In this document: positions 34,272 to 42,969 of the stretch, piece by piece
How the letters are laid out: each line of letters opens with the position of its first letter
Numbering within the stretch: the stretch's first letter is position 1
Origin: Nakamurella deserti
GTDB taxonomy: Bacteria > Actinomycetota > Actinomycetes > Mycobacteriales > Nakamurellaceae
Direction: 5' to 3'
Assembly: GCF_003260015.1 (NCBI RefSeq)
Contig: NZ_QCXS01000002.1
Location: forward strand, 2,232,001-2,296,000
DNA: 64,000 bases
Made by a program: the position numbers and the translations under genes
Notes under the pieces: generated by a model
Told to the model about the DNA's origin: nothing
Databases searched by the model: none
What the model saw: the letters and a program-made list of their open reading frames with translations, nothing else

Positions 34272-35936
34272 TCAGCGCAGCGCGGTGGTCACGGCGGCCT
34301 TCACGGTCGCCAGCAGGTCCCGCAGCGCGTGCCGGTCGGTGCGCACCTCGACCACCCGGATCCCGGCGGGCGCGGCCAACGCGGCGGTCAGCTCCGCGCG
34401 GGTGCCGACCAGGGTGTGCCGGTGACCGGCCCCCCGGACCAGGGCGGCGAGGTCGGCGCCGTGGGGGGTGCCGAAGACCCGCTCGAAGGCGTCGCCGTGC
34501 TGCGGCAGCCCGGACTCGAGGATGCCGAAGATGCCGCCCCCGTCGTTGTTGGACACCACGATGGTCAGGTCGGGTCGCGGCTCGTGCGGGCCGACGACCA
34601 GGCCCGTCAGATCGTGCAGGAAGGTCAGGTCCCCCAGGTAGGCGACCGTCGGGCCGGGGTGCGCCAGGGCCGCACCGATGGCCGTGCTGACCGTGCCGTC
34701 GATACCGGCGGCGCCGCGGTTGGCCAGCAGCCGCACGCCGTCGCGGGGGGCGGGGGCCACGCTCAGGTCACGCACCGGCTGTGAGGAACCGACGACGAGC
34801 AGGGTGCCGTCGGCGAGGTCCCCGACCAGCGACCGGGCCAGGGCGGGCGAGGCGGCCAGCGGCTGCGCGTCGACCACCGCGGACACCGCCGCGGCCGCCG
34901 CGGTGTCCGCGTCCCGCCACAGCGCCGACCAGTCGTGCGGCTCGGCGTCCGGACCGGCGTCCAGGATCGGCGCCACCCGGCGGACGTTGCCGTTGGCGCC
35001 GCGCCAGCCCGTCGCCGGGCCGACCACGTCGACGTGCACTGCCGGATCGGACAGCAGCGCGCTGACCGGGCGGCTCAGCGTGGGCCGGCCGAGCACGATG
35101 ACCCGGTCGGGGCGGTTGACCTTGCCGAACTCGGGCTGGCCCAGCAGGTGCCCGCCGGCGGCGAGGACGCCGGCGCCGGCGGCGCCACCGGCCTCGGAGA
35201 CCACCAGATGCCCGGCGGCGGCGAGTCCGGCGGCGGCGGGATGCACCAGGTCGGCCACGACGAGCACCCGTTCGCCGGGGGCGGGCGCCGGGATCGCCGG
35301 CCCGGCGGGGGTGCCCGCGTCGACCGTCGTCCACGGTCCGCCACGGCCGTCGAGCGGTTCGGGCCAGCTGCCGTCGGTGGCCGCGGTCCCGGAGTCGGGC
35401 AGCAGCGGCTCGGCCAGGCACAGGTTCAGCTGCACCGGCCCGGGACGCACACCGGTCGCCGCGCCGAGCGCCCGGCAGACCATCGAACGCCAGCGCGCGT
35501 TCTGGCCGGCGACCGCGGTGGACGTCTCGAACTCGTGGAAGAAGCGCAGCGAGCCACCGAACAGCCGGACCTGGTCGATGGTCTGGTTCTCGCCGACATC
35601 ACGCAGCCACGGCGGCCGGTCGGCGCTGAGGACCACGATCGGGACCCCGCTGAGGTCGGCCTCCACGACGGCCGGGTGCAGGTTGGCCACCGCGGTGCCC
35701 GACGTGGTGACGACCGGTACCGGGCGACCCGACGACCGGGCCAGGCCCAGCGCCAGGAACCCCGCGGTGCGCTCGTCGATGCGGACGTGCAGCCGCAGCC
35801 GGCCGTCCCGGTCGGCCCGGTGCAGAGCCATGGACAGGGGTGCGTTGCGCGAGCCGGGGCACAGCACGGCGTCCGTGACGCCGCCCGCGACGAGCTCGTC
35901 CACGACCACCTCGGCGATGGCCGTCGAAGGGTTCAC
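34272..35936 (-). CDS. menD: SEPHCHC synthase
   Basis: MenD is the thiamine-diphosphate enzyme that adds a 2-oxoglutarate-derived succinyl unit to isochorismate. The 554-residue product has the N-terminal VLCPGSRNAPLSMAL and RIDERTAGFLALGLARSSG, plus VPVVTTSGTAVANLHPAV. It also has DRPPWLRDVGENQTIDQV and the C-terminal ThDP/Mg block GDLTFLHDLTGL...VVSNNDGGGIFGILE. Length and domain order are typical. It starts with GTG and is 130 bp downstream of the acidic-repeat gene's upstream side on the same strand, so it may be in its own transcript. Confidence 0.96.
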   Translation of the reverse strand: MNPSTAIAEVVVDELVAGGVTDAVLCPGSRNAPLSMALHRADRDGRLRLHVRIDERTAGFLALGLARSSGRPVPVVTTSGTAVANLHPAVVEADLSGVPIVVLSADRPPWLRDVGENQTIDQVRLFGGSLRFFHEFETSTAVAGQNARWRSMVCRALGAATGVRPGPVQLNLCLAEPLLPDSGTAATDGSWPEPLDGRGGPWTTVDAGTPAGPAIPAPAPGERVLVVADLVHPAAAGLAAAGHLVVSEAGGAAGAGVLAAGGHLLGQPEFGKVNRPDRVIVLGRPTLSRPVSALLSDPAVHVDVVGPATGWRGANGNVRRVAPILDAGPDAEPHDWSALWRDADTAAAAAVSAVVDAQPLAASPALARSLVGDLADGTLLVVGSSQPVRDLSVAPAPRDGVRLLANRGAAGIDGTVSTAIGAALAHPGPTVAYLGDLTFLHDLTGLVVGPHEPRPDLTIVVSNNDGGGIFGILESGLPQHGDAFERVFGTPHGADLAALVRGAGHRHTLVGTRAELTAALAAPAGIRVVEVRTDRHALRDLLATVKAAVTTALR

Positions 35937-35976
35937 CCCGTCATTCTGCGCCCGGCCGGTCGACGTCCGGGAACGG

Positions 35977-37074
35977 TCAGCGGGCCGGCGGCGACAGCCG
36001 CGCCGTCCAACGCTGCTCGACCCGGCCGAACCGCCAGTACCCCACGGCCAGCACCCAGGTCGCCACGAACAGTCCGACCAGCAGGTATCCCACGTTCTCG
36101 AGGTCGAGGCCGGCGATCGCGGTGGTCACCGGATCGGTGAGGCCGGCCTTGTCGTGCAGGATCGAGATCACCTCGATGCCACCGATCAGCAGGGCGGCGG
36201 CGACGGAGAGCCCGGTGGTGGCGAGGTTGTAGTAGATCGTGCGGACCGGCCGGATGAACGCCCACTGGTAGGCGGCCTGCATGAAGGCGCCGTCGAGGGT
36301 GTCGAACAGGCTCATCCCGGCGGCGAACAGCAGCGGCAGCACCAGGACGGCGTACCAGGGCAGCCCGGTCGCGGCGCCCGTGCCGGCCAGCACCAGCAGA
36401 CTGATCTCGGTGGCGGTGTCGAAGCCCAGCCCGAACAGCAGACCGACGGGGTACATCTGGCCGGGGCGGCTGACCGAGCGCAGCAGCGGGGCCAGCAGCC
36501 GGGTGAAGAGACCGCGGGACTCCAGCGCCCGCTCCAGCCCGGCCTCGTCCATCCGGCCCGTCCGGGCGTGCCGCCACACTCGCCAGATGGCGACGAACGC
36601 GATCAGGTTGACCACCCCGAGCAACAGCAGGAACAGCCCGGACACCGAGGTCCCGATCAGACCCAGGGTGTCGTGCGCCGTGGAGTTCTCGTCGACCAGG
36701 GTGCCCACGACCCCGGCTCCGGCGGCGACCAGGACGGCCATCACGAAGACGACGCTGGAGTGCCCGAGGGAGAAGAACAGCCCCACCGAGACGGGGCGTC
36801 GACCGTCGGTGACGAGCTTGCGGGTGGTGTTGTCGATCGCGGCGATGTGATCGGCGTCGAAGGCGTGCCGGACCCCCAGCAGGTAGGCGGTGACGGCCAG
36901 TCCGACGCCGAACACGGCACCGCCGATCTCGTGGCGGCCCGGCAGCACGACGGCCACGAGGACCACGATCGGCACCACGTGCAGCAGCGCGACGACCAGC
37001 ATCGCGCCCCGGAAGCGGCGGCGGGAGTCGGCGTCGAAGAGGGCCCGGCGGGCGGGCGGGTCGGTCGCGGTCAC
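35977..37074 (-). CDS. High-affinity nickel/cobalt permease (NiCoT family)
   Basis: This HoxN/NixA-type transporter has 365 residues from GTG 37074, behind GAGGAGC. The family signature in helix 2, GVRHAFDADHIAAIDNTTR (HX4DH), is intact; further motifs are LFFSLGHSSVVF, LLFGLGFDTATEISLL and FAAGMSLFDTLDGAFM. About eight membrane helices are predicted. It is 40 bp downstream of the menD start and divergent from an ArsR-type gene, which suggests metal-dependent control. Nickel for urease or hydrogenase, or cobalt for B12, is the likely cargo; no such enzyme is in the window. Confidence 0.93.
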   Translation of the reverse strand: MTATDPPARRALFDADSRRRFRGAMLVVALLHVVPIVVLVAVVLPGRHEIGGAVFGVGLAVTAYLLGVRHAFDADHIAAIDNTTRKLVTDGRRPVSVGLFFSLGHSSVVFVMAVLVAAGAGVVGTLVDENSTAHDTLGLIGTSVSGLFLLLLGVVNLIAFVAIWRVWRHARTGRMDEAGLERALESRGLFTRLLAPLLRSVSRPGQMYPVGLLFGLGFDTATEISLLVLAGTGAATGLPWYAVLVLPLLFAAGMSLFDTLDGAFMQAAYQWAFIRPVRTIYYNLATTGLSVAAALLIGGIEVISILHDKAGLTDPVTTAIAGLDLENVGYLLVGLFVATWVLAVGYWRFGRVEQRWTARLSPPAR

Positions 37075-37433
37075 CGGGCTCCTCGAAAAGGTCGGTCCGG
37101 GTCCGCCCCGGCACCGGGGAAGCGTAGAACACCGGCCCAGACGCTCCGATGACCCGGTGTCGTCGGTGAGGCGAGGGTCGGTGACGCGAGGTGGCGTGGA
37201 CGCCGGGGCCACGTCCGTGCCGCTGTGGACGGACCTGCGGGGTGGACGTTCGGGGTGGATGTGCGAGGCGTACGCGCCCGGTGACCGGGACGCAGGACCG
37301 CACGCGTGGCGCCGGACCGGCGCGTGGCGCAGCACGCCTGACCGGACGCCGCGCTCAGACCGGTCCGCGGGGCCGCCGGACCGGCGCGTGGCGCAGCACG
37401 CGGGTGCACCCGACCGGATGGGAGGATCGGGCG
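37075..37433. other. Divergent promoter region, nickel/cobalt permease / ArsR
   Basis: These 359 bp carry both promoters. The main visible structure is a 27-bp direct repeat (37311-37337 and 37375-37401), described separately. Several in-frame upstream extensions of the ArsR frame are low in complexity and unlikely to be coding. Confidence 0.5.
37311..37401. promoter_or_regulatory. 27-bp direct repeat, candidate metal-regulator operator
   Basis: An exact 27-bp sequence occurs at 37311-37337 and again at 37375-37401 (64-bp period), within 125 bp of the ArsR start. Each copy contains the dyad GCGTG-N6-CACGC. Two identical dyads about six helical turns apart, upstream of a metal-sensor gene and facing a metal permease, are what an autoregulated ArsR system would need. 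Confidence 0.6.
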
Positions 37434-37784
37434 GTGGTCACCCCGCACGCTCCCGACGTCCACCTGACGCTGGCCCGCGCCGCGGTGGCGGCCGCGCCCG
37501 TCGACGACTGGGCGACCGTGTTCGCCGCCCTCGGCGACCCGAACCGGCTGCGCATCCTGCTGGCGGTCCATCACGCGCCGGGCATCAACGTCTCCGCGCT
37601 GGCCGCTGCCACCGGGATGACCGACAACGCGGCGTCCCACGCACTGAGCGCCCTGCGGCTGCGCGGCCTCGTACAGGTGCGGCGCAGCGGCCGGGAGCGG
37701 CAGTGGGAGCTCTGCGACGACGCCGTCCACGATCTGCTGCACCGCGTCGGTGCAACCCACTCCCCGCTGCACCCGGAGCACTGA
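37434..37784 (+). CDS. ArsR/SmtB-family metal-responsive regulator
   Basis: This 116-residue winged-helix repressor starts at GTG 37434, with GGAGG ten bases upstream. The core VFAALGDPNRLRILLAVHHA and the recognition helix region ATGMTDNAASHALSALRLRGL are standard. The C-terminal helix and tail hold five His (VHDLLHRVGATHSPLHPEH), resembling the alpha-5 metal site of nickel/cobalt sensors, although the DxH part of that site is not conserved. It is divergent from a NiCoT permease. I infer a nickel or cobalt sensor that represses the permease. Confidence 0.82.
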   Translation: MVTPHAPDVHLTLARAAVAAAPVDDWATVFAALGDPNRLRILLAVHHAPGINVSALAAATGMTDNAASHALSALRLRGLVQVRRSGRERQWELCDDAVHDLLHRVGATHSPLHPEH

Positions 37785-37832
37785 GCCGCCGCCGGTCGAG
37801 CACGGTCCGCCCGACGGTTACTGCGCCGTCTG

Positions 37833-37878
37833 CCGATCCGGGCAGGAAACGTCCGCCGATCCGGGCAAAAAACGTCCG
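37833..37878. repeat. Tandem 23-bp duplication between arsR-type gene and menC
   Basis: Two adjacent 23-bp copies (37833-37855 and 37856-37878), each CCGATCCGGGCA-(2)-AAACGTCCG, differ at two positions. They lie between convergent genes and are followed by a GGGCCC-rich stretch. The A-tract next to GC-rich sequence may help termination. Confidence 0.65.
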
Positions 37879-37900
37879 CCGGGCCCGGGCCCGGCCGGGC

Positions 37901-38881
37901 TCAGAGCAGCGCCGCCACCCGGGCGAGCCGTTCCCGCCACCAGCGTTCCCGGTCGGCGGTGGCGCGCACCCCGGCGAGCAGGTCCGGCTCGGGGGCGGAC
38001 CCCGGCACCGGCAGGTGACCGTCCCGGACGACGAACCCGGCGGAGCCGACGTCTGCGGCCAGCAGACTGCCGGTACCCAGCCCGCAGGCCAGGTCCAGCA
38101 CCGGCAGCGCGCCGGCCAGCGCCAGCCCGGCGGCCAGCCCCACCGACGAGTCGATCGCCGACGACACCACGACCCGCAGTCCGGTCACCGTCGCCACCTG
38201 CAGCGCGCGACGCACCCCGCCGAGCGGCGCGACCTTGATCACCGCGACGTCGGCCGCACCCGCCAGCGCCACCTTCTCCGGGTCCCCGGCCAGCCGTATC
38301 GACTCGTCGGCGGCGATCGGCACGCCGACCGCCCGCCGCACCGCGACCAGCTCGCCGACGGTGGCGCACGGTTGCTCCACGTACTCCAGCCCGCCGGCGG
38401 CCGCGTCCAGCGCCGGGATCGCGGCCAGCGCCTCGGCCACCGACCAGGCACCGTTGGCGTCCACCCGGATCGCCCCGCCGGGGCCGAGCGCGTCGCGCAC
38501 CGCCGCCACCCGCGCCGCGTCGGCCGCCAGCACCTCGGCGAACACCCCGCGGTCGGCGACCTTGACCTTCGCGGTGCGGCAGCCGGACGCCGCCACCAGC
38601 CGGTGCGCGGTCGCCGGGTCCACGACCGGGACCGTCGTGTTGACCGGCACCCGGTCACGCAGCGGTGCCGGCCAACCCGTACCGGCGGCCTCCAGCGCGG
38701 ACGCGAGCCACGGCACGCACCGGGCGTCGGCGTAGTCGTCGAACGGAGCGAACTCGCCCCACCCGGCCGGGCCGTGCAGCAGCACGCCCTCGCGGACGGT
38801 GACGCCGCGGAAGCGCATCCGCATCGGCAGCGCGAAGACCTGTGCGGTGGCCAGGATGTCCGCGCGCTCCGAGTGCTCCAT
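37901..38881 (-). CDS. menC: o-Succinylbenzoate synthase
   Basis: MenC dehydrates SHCHC to o-succinylbenzoate and belongs to the enolase superfamily. With the ATG at 38881 it has 326 residues. The catalytic set is visible: KVK (K105, K107), the metal ligands D141 (VDANG), E169 (YVEQP) and D192 (AADES), and the second base K216 (VIKVAPLGG). Upstream in-frame residues overlap the menB promoter and are not needed. It is divergent from menB. The closely related muconate-lactonising enzymes and N-acylamino acid racemases are alternatives excluded mainly by context. Confidence 0.93.
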   Translation of the reverse strand: MEHSERADILATAQVFALPMRMRFRGVTVREGVLLHGPAGWGEFAPFDDYADARCVPWLASALEAAGTGWPAPLRDRVPVNTTVPVVDPATAHRLVAASGCRTAKVKVADRGVFAEVLAADAARVAAVRDALGPGGAIRVDANGAWSVAEALAAIPALDAAAGGLEYVEQPCATVGELVAVRRAVGVPIAADESIRLAGDPEKVALAGAADVAVIKVAPLGGVRRALQVATVTGLRVVVSSAIDSSVGLAAGLALAGALPVLDLACGLGTGSLLAADVGSAGFVVRDGHLPVPGSAPEPDLLAGVRATADRERWWRERLARVAALL

Positions 38882-38921
38882 GCCGCCCATCCTGCCGCCC
38901 CGGCCGGCCCGTGCCGCTGCG

Positions 38922-38927
38922 TAGGCT
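38922..38927 (+). promoter_or_regulatory. Probable -10 box of menB, leaderless
   Basis: TAGGCT ends six bases before the menB ATG, and no ribosome-binding site is present. This spacing places the transcript start on the A of the ATG. Confidence 0.55.
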
Positions 38928-38933
38928 CCCCGC

Positions 38934-39872
38934 ATGACGAACGGCAGTGTCAGCGAGACCTTCGATCCGACCGTGTGGCGGGAGGTGCAGGGTTTCGACC
39001 TCACCGACGTCACCTACCACCGGCACGTCGGCCCCGGACCGGACGGCGGCGTCGTGGACCTGCCGACGGTCCGGATCGCCTTCGACCGCCCCGAGGTCCG
39101 CAACGCGTTCCGCCCGCACACCGTGGACGAGCTGTACCGGACGCTCGACCACGCCCGGATGACCAGCGACGTCGGATGCGTCCTGCTCACCGGCAACGGG
39201 CCGTCCCCGAAGGACGGCGGGTGGGCGTTCTGCTCCGGCGGCGACCAACGGATCCGCGGTCGCAGCGGATACCAGTACGCGACGGGCAGCACCGCGGAGA
39301 CCGTCGATCCCGCCCGCGCCGGCCGGCTGCACATCCTCGAGGTGCAGCGGCTGATCCGGTTCATGCCCAAGATCGTCATCGCCGTGGTGCCGGGCTGGGC
39401 CGCCGGCGGCGGGCACTCGCTGCACGTCGTCGCCGACCTCACGCTGGCGTCGGCCGAGCACGCCCGGTTCAAGCAGACCGACGCCGATGTCGGCTCCTTC
39501 GACGGCGGCTACGGATCGGCGTACCTGGCCAGGATGGTCGGCCAGAAGTTCGCCCGGGAGATCTTCTTTCTGGGCCGGGAGTACACCGCGGCCCAGATGC
39601 ACGCGATGGGGGCGGTGAACGAGGTGGTGCCGCACGCCGAGCTGGAGCGCACCGCGCTGCAGTGGGCGGCCGAGATCAACGGCAAGTCCCCCACCGCCCA
39701 GCGGATGCTCAAGTACGCGTTCAACCTCACCGACGACGGCATGGTCGGCCAGCAGTTGTTCGCCGGCGAGGCGACCCGGCTGGCCTACGGCACCGACGAG
39801 GCCGTCGAGGGCCGTGACGCCTTCCTGGAGAAGCGCTCCCCCGACTTCAGGGGCTTCCCGTGGGCCTACTGA
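38934..39872 (+). CDS. menB: 1,4-Dihydroxy-2-naphthoyl-CoA synthase
   Basis: MenB closes the second ring of menaquinone from o-succinylbenzoyl-CoA and is a crotonase-fold enzyme. The 312 residues include FDRPEVRNAFRPHTVDEL, the DHNA-CoA-synthase-specific AFCSGGDQRIRGRSGY, the oxyanion loop VPGWAAGGGHSLH, and the segment KQTDADVGSFDGGYGSAYLA with the MenB-specific Asp and Ser. The C-terminus GFPWAY is also diagnostic. menE follows 13 bp later, so the two are cotranscribed. Confidence 0.97.
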   Translation: MTNGSVSETFDPTVWREVQGFDLTDVTYHRHVGPGPDGGVVDLPTVRIAFDRPEVRNAFRPHTVDELYRTLDHARMTSDVGCVLLTGNGPSPKDGGWAFCSGGDQRIRGRSGYQYATGSTAETVDPARAGRLHILEVQRLIRFMPKIVIAVVPGWAAGGGHSLHVVADLTLASAEHARFKQTDADVGSFDGGYGSAYLARMVGQKFAREIFFLGREYTAAQMHAMGAVNEVVPHAELERTALQWAAEINGKSPTAQRMLKYAFNLTDDGMVGQQLFAGEATRLAYGTDEAVEGRDAFLEKRSPDFRGFPWAY

Positions 39873-39885
39873 GGCCCGCACACCG

Positions 39886-40995
39886 ATGATCGACACGGTC
39901 GTCGTCCCGACCGGGGCGGCGGTGCTGGCCCTGCTGCCCCGGCTGGCCGCCGCCCTCGACGGTGCCGGCCCGGCGCTGCGGCCGGTGACGGCGGACACCG
40001 CCCTGCCGCCGGCCGACGAGGTCCCCGGGCTCGCGCTCGTCGTCGCCACCTCCGGCTCGACCGGTGACCCCAAGCAGGTGCTGCTCACCGCGGACGCCCT
40101 GCGGCATTCGGCCACCGCGGGCCAACGACGACTCTCGCCCGGCGACCCCGGTCAGTGGCTGCTCACCCTGCCGGTGCACCACATCGCCGGCCTCAACGTG
40201 CTGCTGCGCGCCGTCGTCGCCGGCCGGGAACCGGTCGTGATGGACACCGCGGCGCCCTTCACGGCCGCGGCCTTCGCGGACGCCACCGACCGACTGGACG
40301 GTCCCGCGTTCGTGTCCCTGGTGCCGACCCAGTTGCACCGGCTGCTCGGCGACCCGGCCGGGACGGCGGCGCTGCGCCGATTCACCGCGGTGCTCGTCGG
40401 TGGCGCCGCCACCGCCCCGGCGCTGCTCGACCGGGCCCGCGCGGCCGGGGTCGCCGTGGTGACGAGCTACGGGATGAGCGAGACGTGCGGCGGCTGCGTC
40501 TACGACGGCCGACCGCTGGACGGGGTGTCGGTGAGCCTCGGCCCCGGCGGTCGCATCGTGCTGACCGGGCCCGTCGTCGGCGTCGGGTACGCCGGCCGGC
40601 CACCGTTCCCGTCCGGCCGCTTCGTCACCGGTGACCTCGGGACGATCGCCGACGGCCGGCTGACGGTGCTCGGCCGAGCCGACGACGTCCTCATCTCCGG
40701 TGGCGTCAACGTCGCGCCCCAGGCGGTGGAGGCCGCGCTGGCCGGAGCGCCCGGCGTCGGTCAGATCGCCGTCACCGGCGTCCCCGACCCGGAATGGGGC
40801 ACCCGGATCGTCGCGGTGGTGGTCCCGGCCGAACCGGGCCCCCTGCTGGCCGACCTGCGCGCCCGGGCCACCGCGGTGGTCGGTGCGGCCGCCGCCCCGA
40901 AGGACCTGCTGCTCGTCGACGTGCTGCCGCTGCTGCCGGTGGGCAAGGTGGACCGCGTCGCGCTGGCCCGGCTCGCCCGGGCCGCCGTGGGATGA
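39886..40995 (+). CDS. menE: o-Succinylbenzoate-CoA ligase
   Basis: MenE activates o-succinylbenzoate with ATP and CoA. The short actinobacterial form (369 residues) has the AMP-binding P-loop VATSGSTGDPKQVLLT, PVHHIAGLNVLLR, SYGMSETCGGCVYDG and the hinge/ADD motif LGRADDVLISGGVNV. The catalytic lysine loop is LPVGKVDRVALARL. The ATG at 39886 is the first after menB. Its stop overlaps the start of the following kinase gene (ATGA). Confidence 0.95.
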   Translation: MIDTVVVPTGAAVLALLPRLAAALDGAGPALRPVTADTALPPADEVPGLALVVATSGSTGDPKQVLLTADALRHSATAGQRRLSPGDPGQWLLTLPVHHIAGLNVLLRAVVAGREPVVMDTAAPFTAAAFADATDRLDGPAFVSLVPTQLHRLLGDPAGTAALRRFTAVLVGGAATAPALLDRARAAGVAVVTSYGMSETCGGCVYDGRPLDGVSVSLGPGGRIVLTGPVVGVGYAGRPPFPSGRFVTGDLGTIADGRLTVLGRADDVLISGGVNVAPQAVEAALAGAPGVGQIAVTGVPDPEWGTRIVAVVVPAEPGPLLADLRARATAVVGAAAAPKDLLLVDVLPLLPVGKVDRVALARLARAAVG

Positions 40996-42005
40996 CCGGC
41001 CCGGACCTCCCCGCGCTGCCGGAGTCGATGCTCGACGAGCCGCCCGACGCGCTGCTCGGCTGGGCCTCCCCGGTGCTGGCCGACGCCGGTTTCCGGCCGT
41101 CCGGCGAGCCGCTGGTGCGGCGGCGGGAGTGGTCGACCGTGGTCCGGTGGGACACCGACCGCGGCCCGGTGTGGGTGAAGGGCAACGCCCGCCCGTTCGG
41201 CGTCGAGGCGGCCCTGCTCGGGCTGCTCGCCCGGCACGCCCGCGACCACGTCGTGCCACCGATCGCGCTGGACCCGGTCCGCTGCCGGATGGTCCTGCCT
41301 GACGGGGGCAGGACCCTCCGGGAGTCCGGTGCGGCCACCGAGGCCGCGTGGACCGGACTGCTGACCGGGTACGCCGACCTGCAGGCGGCCATGGCGCGCC
41401 ACCCGGCCGCGCTGCGGGCGGCGGGGCTGCCCGACCTGACGCCGTCGGCGCTGCCGGCGTGGTACCGCCTGGTGCTGGACCGCATCCACGCCGAGCCTGC
41501 GCTGGAGGCCCTGCTGGACGACGGTGCCCTGGAGGGTCTGGAGGAGCTGGTGCCGGCGACCGCGGCGCTGGCCGCCGAGCTCCCCGCCGACGGGCTCCCG
41601 GTGACGGTGGAGCACAACGACCTGCACCCCGGCAACGTCTTCGCCGGCGGGGGTGGCCGGGGGATGCGCCTCTTCGACTGGGGGGACGCGGTGCTCGCCC
41701 ACCCGTTGCACGTGCTCGGCCGCACGGTGGCCACCGCCGTCGCCGAGCTGCCCGGTGACGATCCTCGGGCCGCGGCGGCGGTCGCCCGACGCCTGCGGGA
41801 GGCCCTGCTGCGGACCTGGTGCGCAGGCGGTCCGGTACCGGCCGAGCTGCACCGGTCGGCGACGATCGCCGCCGCGTTGTCGCAGATCACGACGACCGCG
41901 AGCCGGCTGCGGATGCCGCTGACCGCGACCCGGGAGCGCCGGCGCGCCTTCGTCGAGCTGCTCACCGGGTACGCCGGCGCGGTCCCCGCTCTCCTGCGCG
42001 GGTGA
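40992..42005 (+). CDS. Aminoglycoside phosphotransferase (APH/choline kinase) family protein
   Basis: This is a 337-residue protein-kinase-like phosphotransferase. Brenner's motif is VEHNDLHPGNVF and the metal-binding DFG-equivalent is LFDWGDA. The N-terminal lobe carries VWVKGNARPFGVEAALLGLL, in which the Lys (VK) is the probable ATP ligand. Many chromosomal members phosphorylate metabolites, not antibiotics. It overlaps menE by four bases and is thus in the menBE transcript, an odd partner for menaquinone synthesis. Substrate unknown. Confidence 0.8.
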   Translation: MTGPDLPALPESMLDEPPDALLGWASPVLADAGFRPSGEPLVRRREWSTVVRWDTDRGPVWVKGNARPFGVEAALLGLLARHARDHVVPPIALDPVRCRMVLPDGGRTLRESGAATEAAWTGLLTGYADLQAAMARHPAALRAAGLPDLTPSALPAWYRLVLDRIHAEPALEALLDDGALEGLEELVPATAALAAELPADGLPVTVEHNDLHPGNVFAGGGGRGMRLFDWGDAVLAHPLHVLGRTVATAVAELPGDDPRAAAAVARRLREALLRTWCAGGPVPAELHRSATIAAALSQITTTASRLRMPLTATRERRRAFVELLTGYAGAVPALLRG

Positions 42006-42075
42006 CCCGGGTCGGACTCGTCACAGCCACCGCGGGGCGTCTGTTCGGTGTCCGCTCTGCCCGGATCGGCCCACG

Positions 42076-42081
42076 TAGGGT
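42076..42081 (+). promoter_or_regulatory. Probable -10 box of menA, leaderless
   Basis: TAGGGT ends six bases before the menA GTG start; there is no purine-rich ribosome site between them. Confidence 0.5.
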
Positions 42082-42087
42082 GCCAGG

Positions 42088-42957
42088 GTGGCCACGCTGA
42101 ACGACTGGATCTCCGCGGCCCGTCCGCGCACCCTGCCGGCGGCGGTCGCGCCGGTGCTCGTCGGCACCGGGGCCGCCGAGGAGCTGGGCTCGTTCAGGCC
42201 CGGCCACGCACTGCTCTGCCTGGTCGTCTCCCTCGCCCTGCAGGTGGCGGTCAACTTCGCCAACGACTACTCCGACGGCATCCGCGGCACCGACGCGGTC
42301 CGGGTCGGGCCGGTCCGGCTGACGGCCAGCGGCGGGGCCAGCCCCACCTTGGTCAAGTACGCGGCCTTCGCGGCGTTCGCCGTGGCCGGGGTGGCCGGTG
42401 TGGCGCTGGCCGCGCTGGTCAGCTGGTGGCTGCTGCCGGTCGGGGCCGTCTGCATCCTCGCCGCCTGGTTCTACACCGGCGGACCGCGCCCGTACGGCTA
42501 CGCCGGGTACGGCGAGGTGTTCGTCTTCACCTTCTTCGGGCTGGTGGCCGTCCTGGGCACCACCTTCGTCCAGGCCCGGGCGATCTCGATTCCCGCGGTG
42601 GCCGCGGCCATCGGCATCGGGCTGCTGGCGTGCGCGCTGCTGGTGGCCAACAATCTGCGCGACGTCCAGACCGACGCCACCGTCGGCAAGCGCACCCTGG
42701 CGGTCATCCTCGGCGCCCCGATGACCCGCCGGTTGTTCGCCGCGATGGTCGGACTGGCGTTCCTGGCGGTCCTCGTCGTCGGGTTGAGCCACCCCTGGTG
42801 CCTGCTCGGGCTGCTCGCCGCCCCGCTCGCCGTGGATCCGGTGCGGCGCGTGCTCACGGGGGCTTCCGGCCGGGATCTCATCGCGGTCCTGGGGGCCACC
42901 GGCCGACTCGAACTGGCCTACGCGGTCGCGCTCACCGTCGGTCTCCTCCTGGACTGA
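42088..42957 (+). CDS. menA: 1,4-Dihydroxy-2-naphthoate polyprenyltransferase
   Basis: MenA joins the naphthoate head group to the polyprenyl tail in the membrane. This UbiA-family protein of 289 residues has about eight to nine helices. The first Asp-rich prenyl-diphosphate motif is NFANDYSDGIRGTD, and the second is NNLRDVQTDATVGKRT. The N-terminal WISAARPRTLPAAVAPVLVG is typical. It lies 82 bp after the phosphotransferase gene and may have its own leaderless promoter. Confidence 0.96.
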   Translation: MATLNDWISAARPRTLPAAVAPVLVGTGAAEELGSFRPGHALLCLVVSLALQVAVNFANDYSDGIRGTDAVRVGPVRLTASGGASPTLVKYAAFAAFAVAGVAGVALAALVSWWLLPVGAVCILAAWFYTGGPRPYGYAGYGEVFVFTFFGLVAVLGTTFVQARAISIPAVAAAIGIGLLACALLVANNLRDVQTDATVGKRTLAVILGAPMTRRLFAAMVGLAFLAVLVVGLSHPWCLLGLLAAPLAVDPVRRVLTGASGRDLIAVLGATGRLELAYAVALTVGLLLD

Positions 42958-42969
42958 TCCGGGACGGGC

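Noticed and set aside
40992-42005. Antibiotic-resistance aminoglycoside kinase
   Set aside because: Only general phosphotransferase motifs are seen, and the gene is chromosomal in the menBE transcript, so a resistance role is not supported.
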